Positions 17,701-27,800 of a DNA stretch of 61,422 nucleotides are shown here, one piece after another; positions within the stretch are counted from its first letter, which is position 1, and each line of letters begins with the position of its first letter. The DNA is from Streptomyces caelestis. Lineage in GTDB: Bacteria > Actinomycetota > Actinomycetes > Streptomycetales > Streptomycetaceae. The stretch lies in the NCBI RefSeq assembly GCF_001279005.1, contig NZ_LGCN01000215.1, forward strand, positions 2,537 through 63,958. Reading direction: 5' to 3'. The notes beneath the pieces were generated by a model that was not told where the DNA came from, did not search any database, and was given only the letters and a program-made list of their open reading frames with translations. Made by a program: the position numbers and the translations under genes.

Positions 17701-19477
17701 CGGCGGTATCGGGGACGTGCGCCCAGGTGGGCGGGGTGAGCGGTTCGGCGAGTGCGGCCAGGTACTGGGCGGGGGTGCCGCCGGGTGTATCGGCTGGGGC
17801 GTGCACCCACGGCAGGTCGAGCGGCCAGGCGTGGTCGGCGTACAGGACGCGGCCGGGTCCGTACTCCCAGGTGGGTAGAGAGAGTCGGGCGGCAAGGTCG
17901 CGCATCTGGGCTGCGAGGCCGGTGCGCCACTCGTCGCCGAGGGAGAGCGGTCCGTATCGCCACAGGTCGGCGACGTAGGCGGTGCCGAGCGCACTGCGGG
18001 CGTGTATGCGGCGGGCGGTGGGGGCCATGCCGAGAATTTCGGCGACGGTGCTCTGCGCGGCGGCGCCTCGGGTGATCCGCGGCACCGCCTGCGGGTCGGC
18101 GGCGGTGGGGGCCCAGATACGGTCGCGCAGGGTGCGTAGGAAGTCGGGGACGGCCGGATCGAGCCGGAGCGGGCCGAACCCGGTGCCTTCGAGGTCGGTC
18201 CAGCGGGCAAGTGGCAGGACGGGCAGCAGACCGTACGGCTGGCTGCCGATTCGCAGCGCGGGCAGGGGGCCGCCGGGGCGCAGGTACTGGCGAGCGTGCT
18301 CGCGGGCGCCGCGCACCTTCTCCTCGGGGAAGTGGTCCTCTCCGAACTGGCTGAGGAAGTAGCCCCAGGTGGCGCCCCACAGGGCGGTGGCCATGTCCCG
18401 GGCGGCGCCTTGGTCGCGGCGCCGGGCGTCGCGGGCACGGGCCAGGGGTCCTGGGCGGCCGGAGGCGTTGGTCAGCGGCAAGCCGAGTGCTTTGGCGAGG
18501 ACGACGGCGTTGGAGTCGACGTGGGTGGGCAGGCTGTCGGCATGCCGGACCTGGTAGGCCGCGCGGTCCGCCTGGTCCGTGCGGCTGTAGCGGGAGGCGG
18601 CGGTGGAGGTGTTGTTGGAGGGGGCCCCGGGCGGCACGTAGCCCAGGCCCCGGGTGTGGTAATGCGCCTCGATGAGCCGGCTCAGCTCCGCGACGGCTTC
18701 GGTGGTCTGTCCTTCGTACACCCCGTACGCCAGGAGTTGGGTGTAACCGTCGCCGCGGGGCATCCGTACCGCCATGCCGACGGCCTCGGCGGTGGCGAAG
18801 TCGACCAGCCAGCGGGTGGCTTCGTCGGTGGGCGGAGCGGCGGGGTCGAGGTGGTCCAGGCCCGCGGTGGGTGCGGGACCGACCGGCAGGGGGTCGCCAG
18901 CGGGGCCGCCGACCGGTCCGGTGACCCGGGTTACGGTGGGGGCGGTCGGGTTACCGGGGCGGCCGACGACGTACCAGCGGGTGGGCAGCGCACGGGCGAC
19001 GGGCCGCCTGGTCCAGCTCGCCGAGCGTGGTTCGCCGAGCACGGGGAAATGCGGTTCGACGTCCGTCGCGCCCCAGCCGGGCTGGTCGAAGGGATTGACC
19101 GGCTCCAGGGTCTGGGCGATCCAGCCGGCCCGCTCGGCGCCGAAACGGTCGGCCAACTCCTCCCAGGCGGCCTGCTCGGCCGGGAGGTCGCCGCGGGCGG
19201 CCCACAGGGCGCGCCAGTAACGGCGACCGTACTCGGCCTCATCGGCGGTGAGGGGCGGCTCGTGGGTGTCGATGTGGATCTCGTCCGGGTAGATACGGAC
19301 CAGGAGTTCGGTGGCGGTGAACCGGGCCTCCAGCCGGACCGGCAGCAGGACCACGGGCAATGTGGTGGGCAGGGCCCAGGCGGGAGGCGGCGGCGTGGTC
19401 ATCTGCGTCCGTCCAGGTGGTGTCGTACGGAAAAAGGCGGTGGGAGGCGGCGTCGGGGCGGGCGGTGGCGTGGTCAC
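14756..19477 (-). CDS. Uncharacterised 1,573-residue protein, fourth gene of the large operon
   Basis: The GTG at 19477 overlaps the upstream stop by four bases (GTGA), which favours coupled translation. An internal ATG at 19402 (MTTPPPPAW) is the alternative start and would remove a Pro-rich leader. After the leader the protein begins LPTTLPVVLLPVRLEARF and has GDGYTQLLAYGVYEGQT, SNAVVLAKALGLPLTN, and LPALRIGSQPYGLLPVLPL. Further along are DVGVPATATAELDALKVVLD and, near the C-terminus, LFGRLRGIVVDEWTEVIPH followed by QLAPAALLAMNTRYEDA. There is no signal peptide and no transmembrane helix. I recognise no catalytic motif. Length, Ala/Arg/Leu composition and operon position suggest a large structural protein or scaffold, but this is inference. 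Confidence 0.8.
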   Translation of the reverse strand: MTTPPPAPTPPPTAFFRTTPPGRTQMTTPPPPAWALPTTLPVVLLPVRLEARFTATELLVRIYPDEIHIDTHEPPLTADEAEYGRRYWRALWAARGDLPAEQAAWEELADRFGAERAGWIAQTLEPVNPFDQPGWGATDVEPHFPVLGEPRSASWTRRPVARALPTRWYVVGRPGNPTAPTVTRVTGPVGGPAGDPLPVGPAPTAGLDHLDPAAPPTDEATRWLVDFATAEAVGMAVRMPRGDGYTQLLAYGVYEGQTTEAVAELSRLIEAHYHTRGLGYVPPGAPSNNTSTAASRYSRTDQADRAAYQVRHADSLPTHVDSNAVVLAKALGLPLTNASGRPGPLARARDARRRDQGAARDMATALWGATWGYFLSQFGEDHFPEEKVRGAREHARQYLRPGGPLPALRIGSQPYGLLPVLPLARWTDLEGTGFGPLRLDPAVPDFLRTLRDRIWAPTAADPQAVPRITRGAAAQSTVAEILGMAPTARRIHARSALGTAYVADLWRYGPLSLGDEWRTGLAAQMRDLAARLSLPTWEYGPGRVLYADHAWPLDLPWVHAPADTPGGTPAQYLAALAEPLTPPTWAHVPDTAERDNLPWARWWHDLGASGPADTAHALTTPLLYRLARHSLLAEYARAVDLVLGSGPAARREPEVIDADDVDPTATVWRRAKRTRPNSSITVDAYLWTPEAAARPELAPLHQTAAALKALAPLPAEDLERLLTQNLDTTSHRLDAWITSLATRRLAWLRRPGTPSPYGLHLGGYGWLLDVMPRETNPTEVPPQQRPEGERTDPLAPPGSTTPWKLYAAADTAGPVHAPSLAQATTAAVLRAAQRAHGDRPDAPTAIDLPSDRARTAAWIVDGVRRGQPLGALLGYRFERALQDHPMRTLASWSDHFRALAPTTATHVNHDGTLDESVTAHDIVDGLRLHRRRAAGLLDLIRDVGVPATATAELDALKVVLDDLDDAVDAIADTLLVEGVHQAVQGNPLRAGATVDAMGNGEAPPPELESLRTPRGGDAVTHRVIVLLPEPPAPDSSRRLAPAEAPGRAGETPPIHVPPPSLTDEELPGASAWSSDPYTQTRALAEPALNAWLTTLLPAPATVDYRVRLTDGTTRTVPLAGAPLSPLDWLALGLDPDALPGSDLERHLLHHADLHLAAHEPNAPRPTALDATEEGLGTLLETVRAARELLRTARPLCPADLAASQAASADDGADDPDLEPRATAVREVAQRAAADLAPPADVPAVIRIQLLHRGLTTASLLGVPAVVPPLPPRPGADSTAVAEHATLLGSLATRTAPELARRLGRLTDLDTARAQGTLSVPQWARQVLTALLSSDLILLPGFAAPAPGPLTESLAHADTLLAGDPHAPAGWLTRMGRIRRGIERLVTSLGYAEALETGDALTAVVAQTPYTTHPDPTRAERWAALPSADDRSPGPRLSLVVHTPGTTVPTDPAAVLFGRLRGIVVDEWTEVIPHEHQTTGVALHIDAPDASPPQTVLLAVPPDASPTWTPELLGATVEAALDLARLRAVDYEALHPDSPTAVADIGQLAPAALLAMNTRYEDAVATDFTRGLTR

Positions 19478-22400
19478 GGGGTCACGGGAGCGTGGGCGGC
19501 CGAGGCCTGGTAGGCCTCGTCCGGGATGGCCGGCAGGGACAGCAGGTTGTCCTCGGGGTCGTCGTTCGCCCCGGCCCGCAGATAACGTCCCCCGCTGCCG
19601 TCCGCGACGGCGACGACGGCCGTGCGCCGTCCAGGCGTCTGCTCCACATAGAGGGCCTGGCGGCCGTCGAGCGCGGCGAGCGCCTGCGCCCGGGACATCC
19701 GCCACCAGCGGCCGTCCGGGTGTTGCCCGGCGATTTCGCGGATGAAGACCCGGTCGCTGCCCGGGATTCGCTTGCGGACGTGCGTGACCCGTAGGCCGGG
19801 CCCGTGCAGCGGTAGCAATGCGCAGGCGTGGTGGGCGATTCGCACCGGCTGCTGGAGCGTGATGTGGGCGAGGGTGGCCGCGTTGCGTCCCCAGGAGAGC
19901 AGCGGCGCGTCGGGGCCCGGATGCAGCGGGCGTGGGTCCGCGCCGAAGGCCGGGTGGGTGGTCAGGTGGACGAGGGCGTCCAGTTCCTCCGCGCTGCGGG
20001 TCGCGGCGGCCCAGGTGATGTCCCGCCAGGTGAACGGCGCCGGCCCATACACGGCGTCCTTCGGCGGGTTGCCGAGGCCGAAGGCGGGTGCGGTGGGGTG
20101 CTCCTCGAAAACGAAGAACCAGCCCGTGTCCGCGTTTTGGCCGAGCGCGGCGGCGACGGTGAGCGGGAAGCCGGTGAAGAGGATGTCTGTGCCGATCCGA
20201 CCGGAGAACACCGGGTCGAGGCGTTCCTCGCCCAAGCGGCGCGGACCGCCGGGGACCGCCGGTGTCAGGGCGCGTCGGGCGTGGAGGCTAAGAGAGGGGA
20301 AGCGCCGTACGACCTCACCCCGTATCAGGAGCACCACGGCGTCGTCCCCGCCGGGCGGGCGGCGCAGGGTCTCGCCGAGGGGACGGTGCCGGTCCCAGTC
20401 GTGCATGGGCGGGACGTCGGGCTGTTCCTGGCCGGATCCGACGGTGCCGCGCGTGTCCCAGAAGTGGCGGAAGGCGGTGGCCTGCCGGTCGGTGGGGAAC
20501 TCCCGCCACAGCAGTTCGCGGCCCAGTTCGTGGTTGGCGCCTGCGAGGAAGGACTCGATGAACTGGCCGTTGGCGCGCAGGAGGGTAACGGTGTCGGGCG
20601 GGATGTTCTGGACTCCGGGCAGCAGATGGTCGCTGCCGAGTTCGGTGAGAAGTTCGGCCATCGGCTGCGTGAAGGAGGGCGGGGCGAGCAGTGGGCCCAG
20701 CGGGTCGGGGAGGTCGGAGGCCGCTAGATCTGCGCCGTCGATCCGGTCGGCGACGCGGGCCGTGACGGCTTGCTCGGGCGCGGTGGCGACGCGCACCGCG
20801 TCGGCCAGCCGGTCCAGCGGCACGGCGGGTTCCTGCTCCTGAAGAGCGCGGCTTTGGGCGGTCAGTAGGGCCTTTTGGTGGGTCTTGGCGGCGTCCCGGA
20901 AGGTGGAGGTGATCTTTCTGCGTCGTTCGGCCACGGTGCCGGGCAGGTCGGCCAGGGCGATTCCGGCGCCCTGGTTGACCCAGCCGTACCAGGAACCGGC
21001 GTCGGCGGGCAGCGGGTCGGACCAGGAGCGGGGAGACCCGGAGTTCCCGATGTCCCAGCCGACGCGGTAGGAGGCCGTATTGTCCGTGGGGCCGTCTTCC
21101 AGAACGAGGACGGCAAGATCGGGCTTCTCGGTGCCGCTGAAGTCGGCGATGACGATGCCCGCCCCAGCGATCGCGGGGAAGGTGCCGGGAACAGGGAGGA
21201 CGGGACTCCAAGCGTCCGCTTTGACTCGGCCTCGGGCATTGATGTTCCAGCCGATCCGGTAGGAGCCGCGCACCCCGTCGGGGGTCCGCTCCATGAGCAT
21301 CACCACCAGTTCCGGGCGCAGGTCGCCGTTGAGGTCGGCGACGGCGACGTCCATGGCGTACACGGCAGGGGCGGCGTCGTCGGGCCGTCCGGGCCAGGGG
21401 ATCTCCACGGAGTCGGACCAGCCGCCGCGTGCCACGCCGCTGTCGGGCGAGATGTTCCAGCCGATCCGTATGAACAGACGTCGATTGCCCTTCAGACCTC
21501 CCAGGTAGACGACGAGCAGTTCCTGGTTGCCGTCTCCGTCGAGGTCGGCCAGAGTGCAGCTGCCCGCCTGCACGTACACGGACTCCGTCAGGCCGCCGCT
21601 GGAGGTGCCGACGGTGGACATCGGGGTGGGCATGGTCACCGGACCGGTCCAGGAGACGGGGTCGGCGTTGCCGTTCAGGTCGCGGCCGATGAGATAGCGG
21701 CCGAAGTTCCCGACGTGGCCGTTGTTGGCGTACTCCTCGATCCAGAACACGACGGCGTCGGGGCGGCCCGAGCGATCCAGGTCGGCGGTGGCGATGCCGA
21801 AGCCCTGGGTGGTGTCAGCCACCATCCGTCCGGTGATCGCGGTCCTGGTCTGCCAGCCACCGCGTACTGCGCCGTCGAAGTCCGTGGCCCGACCCAGCCG
21901 CAAGTACGGCACGTTGGAGCCGGGTGGCGCGTCGACGTGTCCGACCAGAAGGTTGGAGAGGAAGCCGAGCGCCGGACGCCAGCGAATGTCCCGGGGCGGC
22001 GAAGCGTCAGGAGCGCCCTTGCCGCCGAACTCGGGGCGCCCGAACGGCTTCCAGGCGTTGTCGCCGGCACGGTCGACCGCTATCAGCTGTCCATCGCCCA
22101 CGACGTGGACGACGGAGCCGAGGGAGACGCCCTGGAGGCCCTGGTCGGCTCCCACGGGGGCCCGACCGTCACCGGGCAAGGTGTCCTTGGTGGGCCAGAC
22201 GACCACCGTCGAGGTGGTGGTGGACAGCAGCGCCGTCCCGTCATGGCCGAGACCGATGACCCGGGACATGGCCGGCAGACCGGGCACCGGCAGCCACCGG
22301 GTCTGCGAGCCGGAGGAAAAGCTCAGGTTGAGACTGCCATCCGCGCCGATGCCGTAGTAGCGGCCGTCGTGGGCGCGCACGGGCACACCCTGATCCGGGG

Positions 22401-24693
22401 TGAATCCGGCGGCATCCGGAGCTCCAAGGTCCTCGTTGAACCAGTCGCCGGCGGGATTGGTGAGCCTGATCAGACGGCCCAGCCGGTTGATGAGCAGCAG
22501 CTCCCAGGGGTCCTGCGAGCGCACCCCGGTAATCCAGTAGCCGCCGGGCATGCCGAAGGGGTTCCACCTCCACCAGTCGTCCCGGCCGGTGAGTTCCCAG
22601 AGGTTGCCCTGGACATCCGTGGCGTAGGCGGCCTGGTGGAGGTAGTTCGTGGTGCCACCGGTGGGCGAGCGGTGGCGGACGGCGGTGGTGAGCCGGCCCT
22701 CGCCAATGGTCAGCGGCTGCCCGCCGGGCGGCAGGCCGTGGGACAGCCAGGTCCACTGGTCGCCGTCCCAGCGCAACTGGTACAGCAGCCCGTTGGCACC
22801 GATCACGAAGACGTGGAGATCGCTCACGGCCGCCGGCGGGGAGGCGCACCAGGTGCCGGGCGGGCGGCCATGGTCCACCCAGCCGGGCACGCCGGCTTGG
22901 GTTACCCGGGACATTAGCTGGCCGTCGACGGTCACCACGAACACCCGGTTCGGCATGGCGGCGCCCACCCAGCGGACGGTCGGGACCGCGGGGGCGACAT
23001 CCTCCCGGGGCTCCTGCGGATCTTTCTCCCACCAGCGGGTGGTGAGCCTGTTCTCGGTCAGTCCCTCGAACGTCTCCTGGCTACCCGAGAGGTCGTCCAC
23101 GCCGGCGAGTCCAGCAGGGGTGGCGAGCGGCGGCACGGCTTGCTCGGTACGGCGGGCAAGCGAGGCTGCCAAAGCGGTCGCCGCGGTGTCGGCGGCGACC
23201 GGGGCGGTGCCAGGAAGGGCTGCGCGTCGGGCGAGGGGGCCGCCGGGCCGCAGCAGCCGCCGAAAGGCGGGGTCCATGGCGGCACCGGCCTCCTTGTTGC
23301 GGGCCAGCTCCTGTCCGGCGGTGCCCCCGCCGTAGTCGACCGTGTCCCGCACGGCGGAGGTCATCTGGAGCATCCGCGCATCGAGCCGGTCGTCGCTGGC
23401 CGGGGTGCCGCTCGCGGCGGTGCCGGGGAGGCGGCGGTGCAGGCTCTGGGCGACGGTGCGGGCCAGCTGGCCCTGGCGCAGCACCTCGTTGGCGCGCCGC
23501 ACCTCGGCCGCCTGGTCCCAAGCGGCGGCGACCAGGTCCTCCTGGTTGGAGCGGACCACCTCGGCGCCGAGGGCGGCGGCGGCCCGGTGACGTGGGTCAA
23601 GGTTGAGCTGGTGCAGCCACAGCGGCCCCGCCTGCGCCGAGGGCAGGCCCCGGGTGTCGGCCTGGGCGGAGCCGTAGATGGGCGGGGTGAGCCGGGTGTT
23701 CAGCGGACCGGCGTCGAGGGCGGCCTTGTAGGCGGTGCGGAAGATGGTCGCGGTCTCCTCGTGCCAGGGCTGCGCGTCGGTTGCGGCGGTGCGCAGCGCG
23801 CCCTCCAGGTCAAAGACGCGGCCGGGGTGGCCGTCCGGCAGCGCGGGCAGGCCGCCGCCGGCGGCACCGACGTCCACCGGCCGGGTGCCGACGTCGCCGG
23901 ACAGGGCGCGCGGGGTGAGGTGGCGGACCAGGGACTCGAAGTCGCCGTCGAGGCCGGTGGCGAACCGCCAGTGGTGGTAGACGGGCAGCAGCCACTCGCC
24001 CTCCCCGGGCCGCTCGGCCCGGGGAGGCCAGGCGGGCTGAAGGTCCCCTGCAGGGACGGGCAGGCCCAGCCCGGCGAGCCGTCCGGCCTCGAAGGCAGGA
24101 ACGACGGCGGCCAGGTAGCGGGTGCGTGGGCGCAGGCGGCGGGGGCAGAGCAGCCGGGAGAGCGTACGGTCGGGTTCCTCAGCCAGGATCCGGTCCACCT
24201 CGGCGTCGTCGTTGGTGGCGTCGACGGCGATTTGTGCGTGTGCCCAGGCCCACGAATCGGCCAGGTCGGGCAGTTCGGCGGGATCACAGCGCAGCCGGGG
24301 CAGGCCGTCGGCGGCCGGAAGCAGTTCAGCGTGCTGGGCCTCCACGACAACCAGGACGAGCCAGGGCCGCAGCCGCCCTTCGCCAGTGGCAGCCGCGGGG
24401 GTGAACATCCACGGCAGGTCGGGCCGGTCGAACTCCACGGCCGGGAAGAGGTGCGGTTCGGCGTTGGGTGTCTCGGCGGCGGGAAAGCTCCGCAGCACCT
24501 GCGCGGTGTCGAGTCCGGTGACGTCACCCGGCCCCAGGAGCCGCGCGAAGACGGCGACCGCCTCGCGGTCGAGGAGCTTGGGCCGCAGCGTGAGAGTGGT
24601 GCGGGAGACCATGGGACCCGCCGTGGCGTCGACGGCGCCCCCGGCGGCAGCAAGGCCCTCGCGGACCCAGGACAGAAAGGTCAGGCCGCTCAA
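19474..24693 (-). CDS. 1,739-residue beta-propeller / FG-GAP repeat protein, third gene of the large operon
   Basis: It starts with TTG at 24693, seven bases after GGAGG, and 118 bases after the preceding gene. Residues about 570-890 form repeated blades such as RVFVVTVDGQLMSRVTQAGV, VFVIGANGLLYQLRWDGDQW and YYGIGADGSLNLSF, resembling PLL-type lectin propellers that bind sugars. Residues about 965-1190 carry FG-GAP/VCBS-like calcium-site repeats: DLDRSGRPDAVVFW, DLDGDGNQELLVVYLG, DLNGDLRPELVVML, DFSGTEKPDLAVLVLE. The flanking N- and C-terminal portions (VVVEAQHAELLPAADGLPRL; GWFFVFEEHPTAPAFGLGNP) match nothing I know. No secretion signal is seen. A carbohydrate- or surface-binding role is suggested by the propellers. 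Confidence 0.8.
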   Translation of the reverse strand: MSGLTFLSWVREGLAAAGGAVDATAGPMVSRTTLTLRPKLLDREAVAVFARLLGPGDVTGLDTAQVLRSFPAAETPNAEPHLFPAVEFDRPDLPWMFTPAAATGEGRLRPWLVLVVVEAQHAELLPAADGLPRLRCDPAELPDLADSWAWAHAQIAVDATNDDAEVDRILAEEPDRTLSRLLCPRRLRPRTRYLAAVVPAFEAGRLAGLGLPVPAGDLQPAWPPRAERPGEGEWLLPVYHHWRFATGLDGDFESLVRHLTPRALSGDVGTRPVDVGAAGGGLPALPDGHPGRVFDLEGALRTAATDAQPWHEETATIFRTAYKAALDAGPLNTRLTPPIYGSAQADTRGLPSAQAGPLWLHQLNLDPRHRAAAALGAEVVRSNQEDLVAAAWDQAAEVRRANEVLRQGQLARTVAQSLHRRLPGTAASGTPASDDRLDARMLQMTSAVRDTVDYGGGTAGQELARNKEAGAAMDPAFRRLLRPGGPLARRAALPGTAPVAADTAATALAASLARRTEQAVPPLATPAGLAGVDDLSGSQETFEGLTENRLTTRWWEKDPQEPREDVAPAVPTVRWVGAAMPNRVFVVTVDGQLMSRVTQAGVPGWVDHGRPPGTWCASPPAAVSDLHVFVIGANGLLYQLRWDGDQWTWLSHGLPPGGQPLTIGEGRLTTAVRHRSPTGGTTNYLHQAAYATDVQGNLWELTGRDDWWRWNPFGMPGGYWITGVRSQDPWELLLINRLGRLIRLTNPAGDWFNEDLGAPDAAGFTPDQGVPVRAHDGRYYGIGADGSLNLSFSSGSQTRWLPVPGLPAMSRVIGLGHDGTALLSTTTSTVVVWPTKDTLPGDGRAPVGADQGLQGVSLGSVVHVVGDGQLIAVDRAGDNAWKPFGRPEFGGKGAPDASPPRDIRWRPALGFLSNLLVGHVDAPPGSNVPYLRLGRATDFDGAVRGGWQTRTAITGRMVADTTQGFGIATADLDRSGRPDAVVFWIEEYANNGHVGNFGRYLIGRDLNGNADPVSWTGPVTMPTPMSTVGTSSGGLTESVYVQAGSCTLADLDGDGNQELLVVYLGGLKGNRRLFIRIGWNISPDSGVARGGWSDSVEIPWPGRPDDAAPAVYAMDVAVADLNGDLRPELVVMLMERTPDGVRGSYRIGWNINARGRVKADAWSPVLPVPGTFPAIAGAGIVIADFSGTEKPDLAVLVLEDGPTDNTASYRVGWDIGNSGSPRSWSDPLPADAGSWYGWVNQGAGIALADLPGTVAERRRKITSTFRDAAKTHQKALLTAQSRALQEQEPAVPLDRLADAVRVATAPEQAVTARVADRIDGADLAASDLPDPLGPLLAPPSFTQPMAELLTELGSDHLLPGVQNIPPDTVTLLRANGQFIESFLAGANHELGRELLWREFPTDRQATAFRHFWDTRGTVGSGQEQPDVPPMHDWDRHRPLGETLRRPPGGDDAVVLLIRGEVVRRFPSLSLHARRALTPAVPGGPRRLGEERLDPVFSGRIGTDILFTGFPLTVAAALGQNADTGWFFVFEEHPTAPAFGLGNPPKDAVYGPAPFTWRDITWAAATRSAEELDALVHLTTHPAFGADPRPLHPGPDAPLLSWGRNAATLAHITLQQPVRIAHHACALLPLHGPGLRVTHVRKRIPGSDRVFIREIAGQHPDGRWWRMSRAQALAALDGRQALYVEQTPGRRTAVVAVADGSGGRYLRAGANDDPEDNLLSLPAIPDEAYQASAAHAPVTP

Positions 24694-24811
24694 CGGATTC
24701 CTCCAGGGGTGAAGCCGATGGACAGGGGGGCGGGGGTGGGTGGGACGGCCGGACAGTCGGGCGTGCGGGCGCAGCGGATCCGGTGGGTACGGCGCGAACG
24801 GGGTGGCCGGG

Positions 24812-27800
24812 TCAACGGACGCCTCCGGGCGCGGTGTCCGGGACGATGCGCAGGCCTTCGGCGGCCGCGGCCCGGCGGTGCTCGGCGGCCTCGGTCCAGG
24901 TGGTGCCGGTGGCGGCCGGTGCGGCGGAGCGCTCCGCTCTGTGTGCCGTACCGCTCGGGGGCGCTTGCCGGCCGACGGCAGTCCAGCGGGTGTCGCGGAC
25001 GCCGAGGCCGCGCGGAGCAGTGGCGAAGCGCTGCCGTCCGGTGCGTCGGGTAGCCGCCCGGGCGGCAGGCCCGGCGGCGGTGCGCAGCCCGGCGGCCGGA
25101 GCGGGGCCGGTCATGGCGGTGCGGTGGGGGCCGTCCTGGACGATCTCCTCGTAACCGATCCTCGAGGTGAACACCCCGGTCCGCTCCCGCTCGGCGGCGA
25201 CGGCGCCCTGGGCGGTGGCGCCCGCCGCGAGCAGTTCGAAGGAGGGCGCGGATATCTTCTCCTCGTCGGAGAGGTCGAGGAACTGGGCCGGGGCGAAGTA
25301 CTCAGTGGCCGGGGTGAGCGCCACCGTGAGTGGGGCGGCCCCGGGGCCGGCCTCCTCCACGGTCAGCTGCGGATCGAGGTCCAGCCTGCGAGGCCCGTCG
25401 ATGGGCGCACCGCCGAAGCGGGTGAGGGTGATGCCGAGCGGGGCCACCCGTTGGGTGAAGGCGAGCCCACCCAGCGGGTGCACGACCAACTGTCCTTCCG
25501 CGTTGGGCAGTTCACGCAAGGTGACTACCGTGCGCCCGGCGCCGGTGAGCTGCGCGGTCCAATTGCGCGGGTCGGCCAGCGCCTCTTCGACCCTGGCGGC
25601 GACATTCACTGCGGCAGGGAGGGCGGCCGGTGCGGCTTGCTCACCGAGGGTGTGGTCGAAGCTGATCTCGCCGCTGAAGAACAGGATCTCGAAGCGGGCT
25701 CTGCCGCGCACGTGCCAGGACGCGGGGCCGGACAGTGCGACCTCGGCGGCGACGCCCATCAGTACCCGGCCGCCGTGCTTGAGCGTGAGGCTGCCCGCGA
25801 TGGCGGCCTCGAAGCCGAAGGGCTCGAACTGGACCAAGGTGTCGAAGGCGAGCATCCCCTCGACACTGAAACCAAGGGCCGTCGCGTACAGCTCCAGCCG
25901 GGCGCCGAACTGGATGGTGTTGGAGGTGAGCGCGAAGTAGGCCTCCAGCCTGAGACGGGGGTTGTCGCCGTTCAGCAGCGCCAGGTTGAGCCGACGTAGT
26001 TCGGGGAAACCTTCGGGGCGCTGGAAGCGGGGGTGGAAGCCGCCCGCGGACAGGGCGAAGGAGGGGGTGCCCTTCCACCGGGCGCGCATCGCCATGTCAC
26101 CGGTGAGGGCGAAGGCGGCGATCCGGGAGTCGTGGAGGGCGGCGTCGACGGACGCCTCGCCGCGCTCGAAGTCGATGACGCCCAGGACATCCATGTTGAT
26201 GACGATGGCGGCGGCTTCCTCGGTGGGCAGCGTCATCCGCAGTCGGCCCAGCAGCACCAGCCGTACCGGTGTGGGAAGCTCAAGAAGCAGCCCCAGGTCA
26301 AGAGTGAGCAGGGTGGGGGTGCCCCAGCCGATCCGGGCCATGGGCCCGACTACGTGCCGTCCCGGGGTGGGCGGGAAAACGGCGCCGAGGACGGAGACGA
26401 TCTCGGGGGCACGGGCGAGCGGGTCGCGTGGGAAGAGCACCGTGTCCAGGGCCCCGGTGCGGATCCCGGCGCGGAGGGTGTCGGCGGAGACGGAGCGGTT
26501 GACGCCGATGAGTCCGCCCACACCGGCAAGGGTGAAACCGAAGCCGAGCTGGACCGGAGTGAACTCCGCGGAGACCAGCACGAGCAGGGAGAAGCCCTCG
26601 GTGCCGTCGGGCATTTTCGTGGTGAGCAGGCCGACCGCCTTGAGAGCGATGCTCTCCAGCTGGAGGGCGAGGACGCCCGCGTACTCCTCTTTTTCCCGGT
26701 CGAAGAAGAGGTAGCCGCCGCCGCTGACGGGCCCGGCGGCCACAGCGAGCGCTGCTCCCCGGGGCGGGGTGAAGGCGGCCCCGAATCCGACGGGTCCGAG
26801 GTTGCCGTTCGTGGTGGTGAGCCCGGCCGTCAGGCCGATGCGTTCGATGGTGGCCTGGACGGGGCCGAGGGTGAGCCGGGCGGTGGCGGAGACCGTCGCG
26901 TGCAGGGCGCCGTGCTCCTTGTCGGCCTTCAGGCGCAGGTGCAGGGACTGCAGTTCGATGGGGCCCAGGCGGGCGTTGACGGGCAGGGTGGCGTCAAGGC
27001 CGGCGGAGCCGGTGAAGCTCAGCCCTCTGCGACGTGACCACTGCAGGCCGAGGGCGAACTCGGTGCGCAGCCCTTCGGCAGGCAGCACCTGGGCGAGGAA
27101 GCCGTCCCCGTCGCCGCCCGTGACGACGAGGGCAGCCTTGTCGGCGGCGATGCCGATCTCGAAGTCGTCCCGGTCCTCGGCACCTTCAGGGGCATCCTCC
27201 AGCACCGCTCTGGTCCAGATGCGGAACTGCCCGATCTCCAGCCGGGTCCCCGCCGCGCTGCCGAGCAGCACGGCGGGGACGTTCGGCTGTCCGCCGGCCT
27301 TGCTCAGCTCCAAGGTGAGTTCGACCCGGCCTACGGTACCGGCGGCGAAGGTCACCCCCCGCGGGCCGATCGCCACGGCGGGGCCCGCCCCGGACAGGTC
27401 GGCGCGCAGCGCCCATCCACCGCCCAGGAGTTGGTCGGCGGCGGCTGCGCCGCGCGGGACGACGACGACACCGAGATCGCCCGCCGTCGGCGAGGAGATG
27501 CCGAGAGTGGCGCCGATTTCACCATTCACCCCGGGAGCGAGCCGGACGGGGATGCCCAGGGTGAGCATGCGGCGTCCCAGCGTCACCGAGGCCGCGTCCA
27601 GCCCGGTGCCCGCGGTCTCGCCGAGCCCGGCTAGGACACGCACGCCCAGTTCGTGCAGGAGGCCGCCCAGCCGGGGCAGCAGGGTGGCGGCGAAGGCGTC
27701 GACGCAAGCCTCGTCGGCCAGGCCGTCCGGCAGGTAGTCGGCGCGCAGTGCAGCGACCGGGTCGGCGACCAGATCGACCAGCCGCTGCGGGCGCAGCCGG

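Noticed and set aside
20875..22917. A 680-codon plus-strand frame inside the third gene of the large operon
   Set aside because: It is the antisense shadow of the FG-GAP and propeller repeats, and its apparent repeats come from the real gene on the minus strand.
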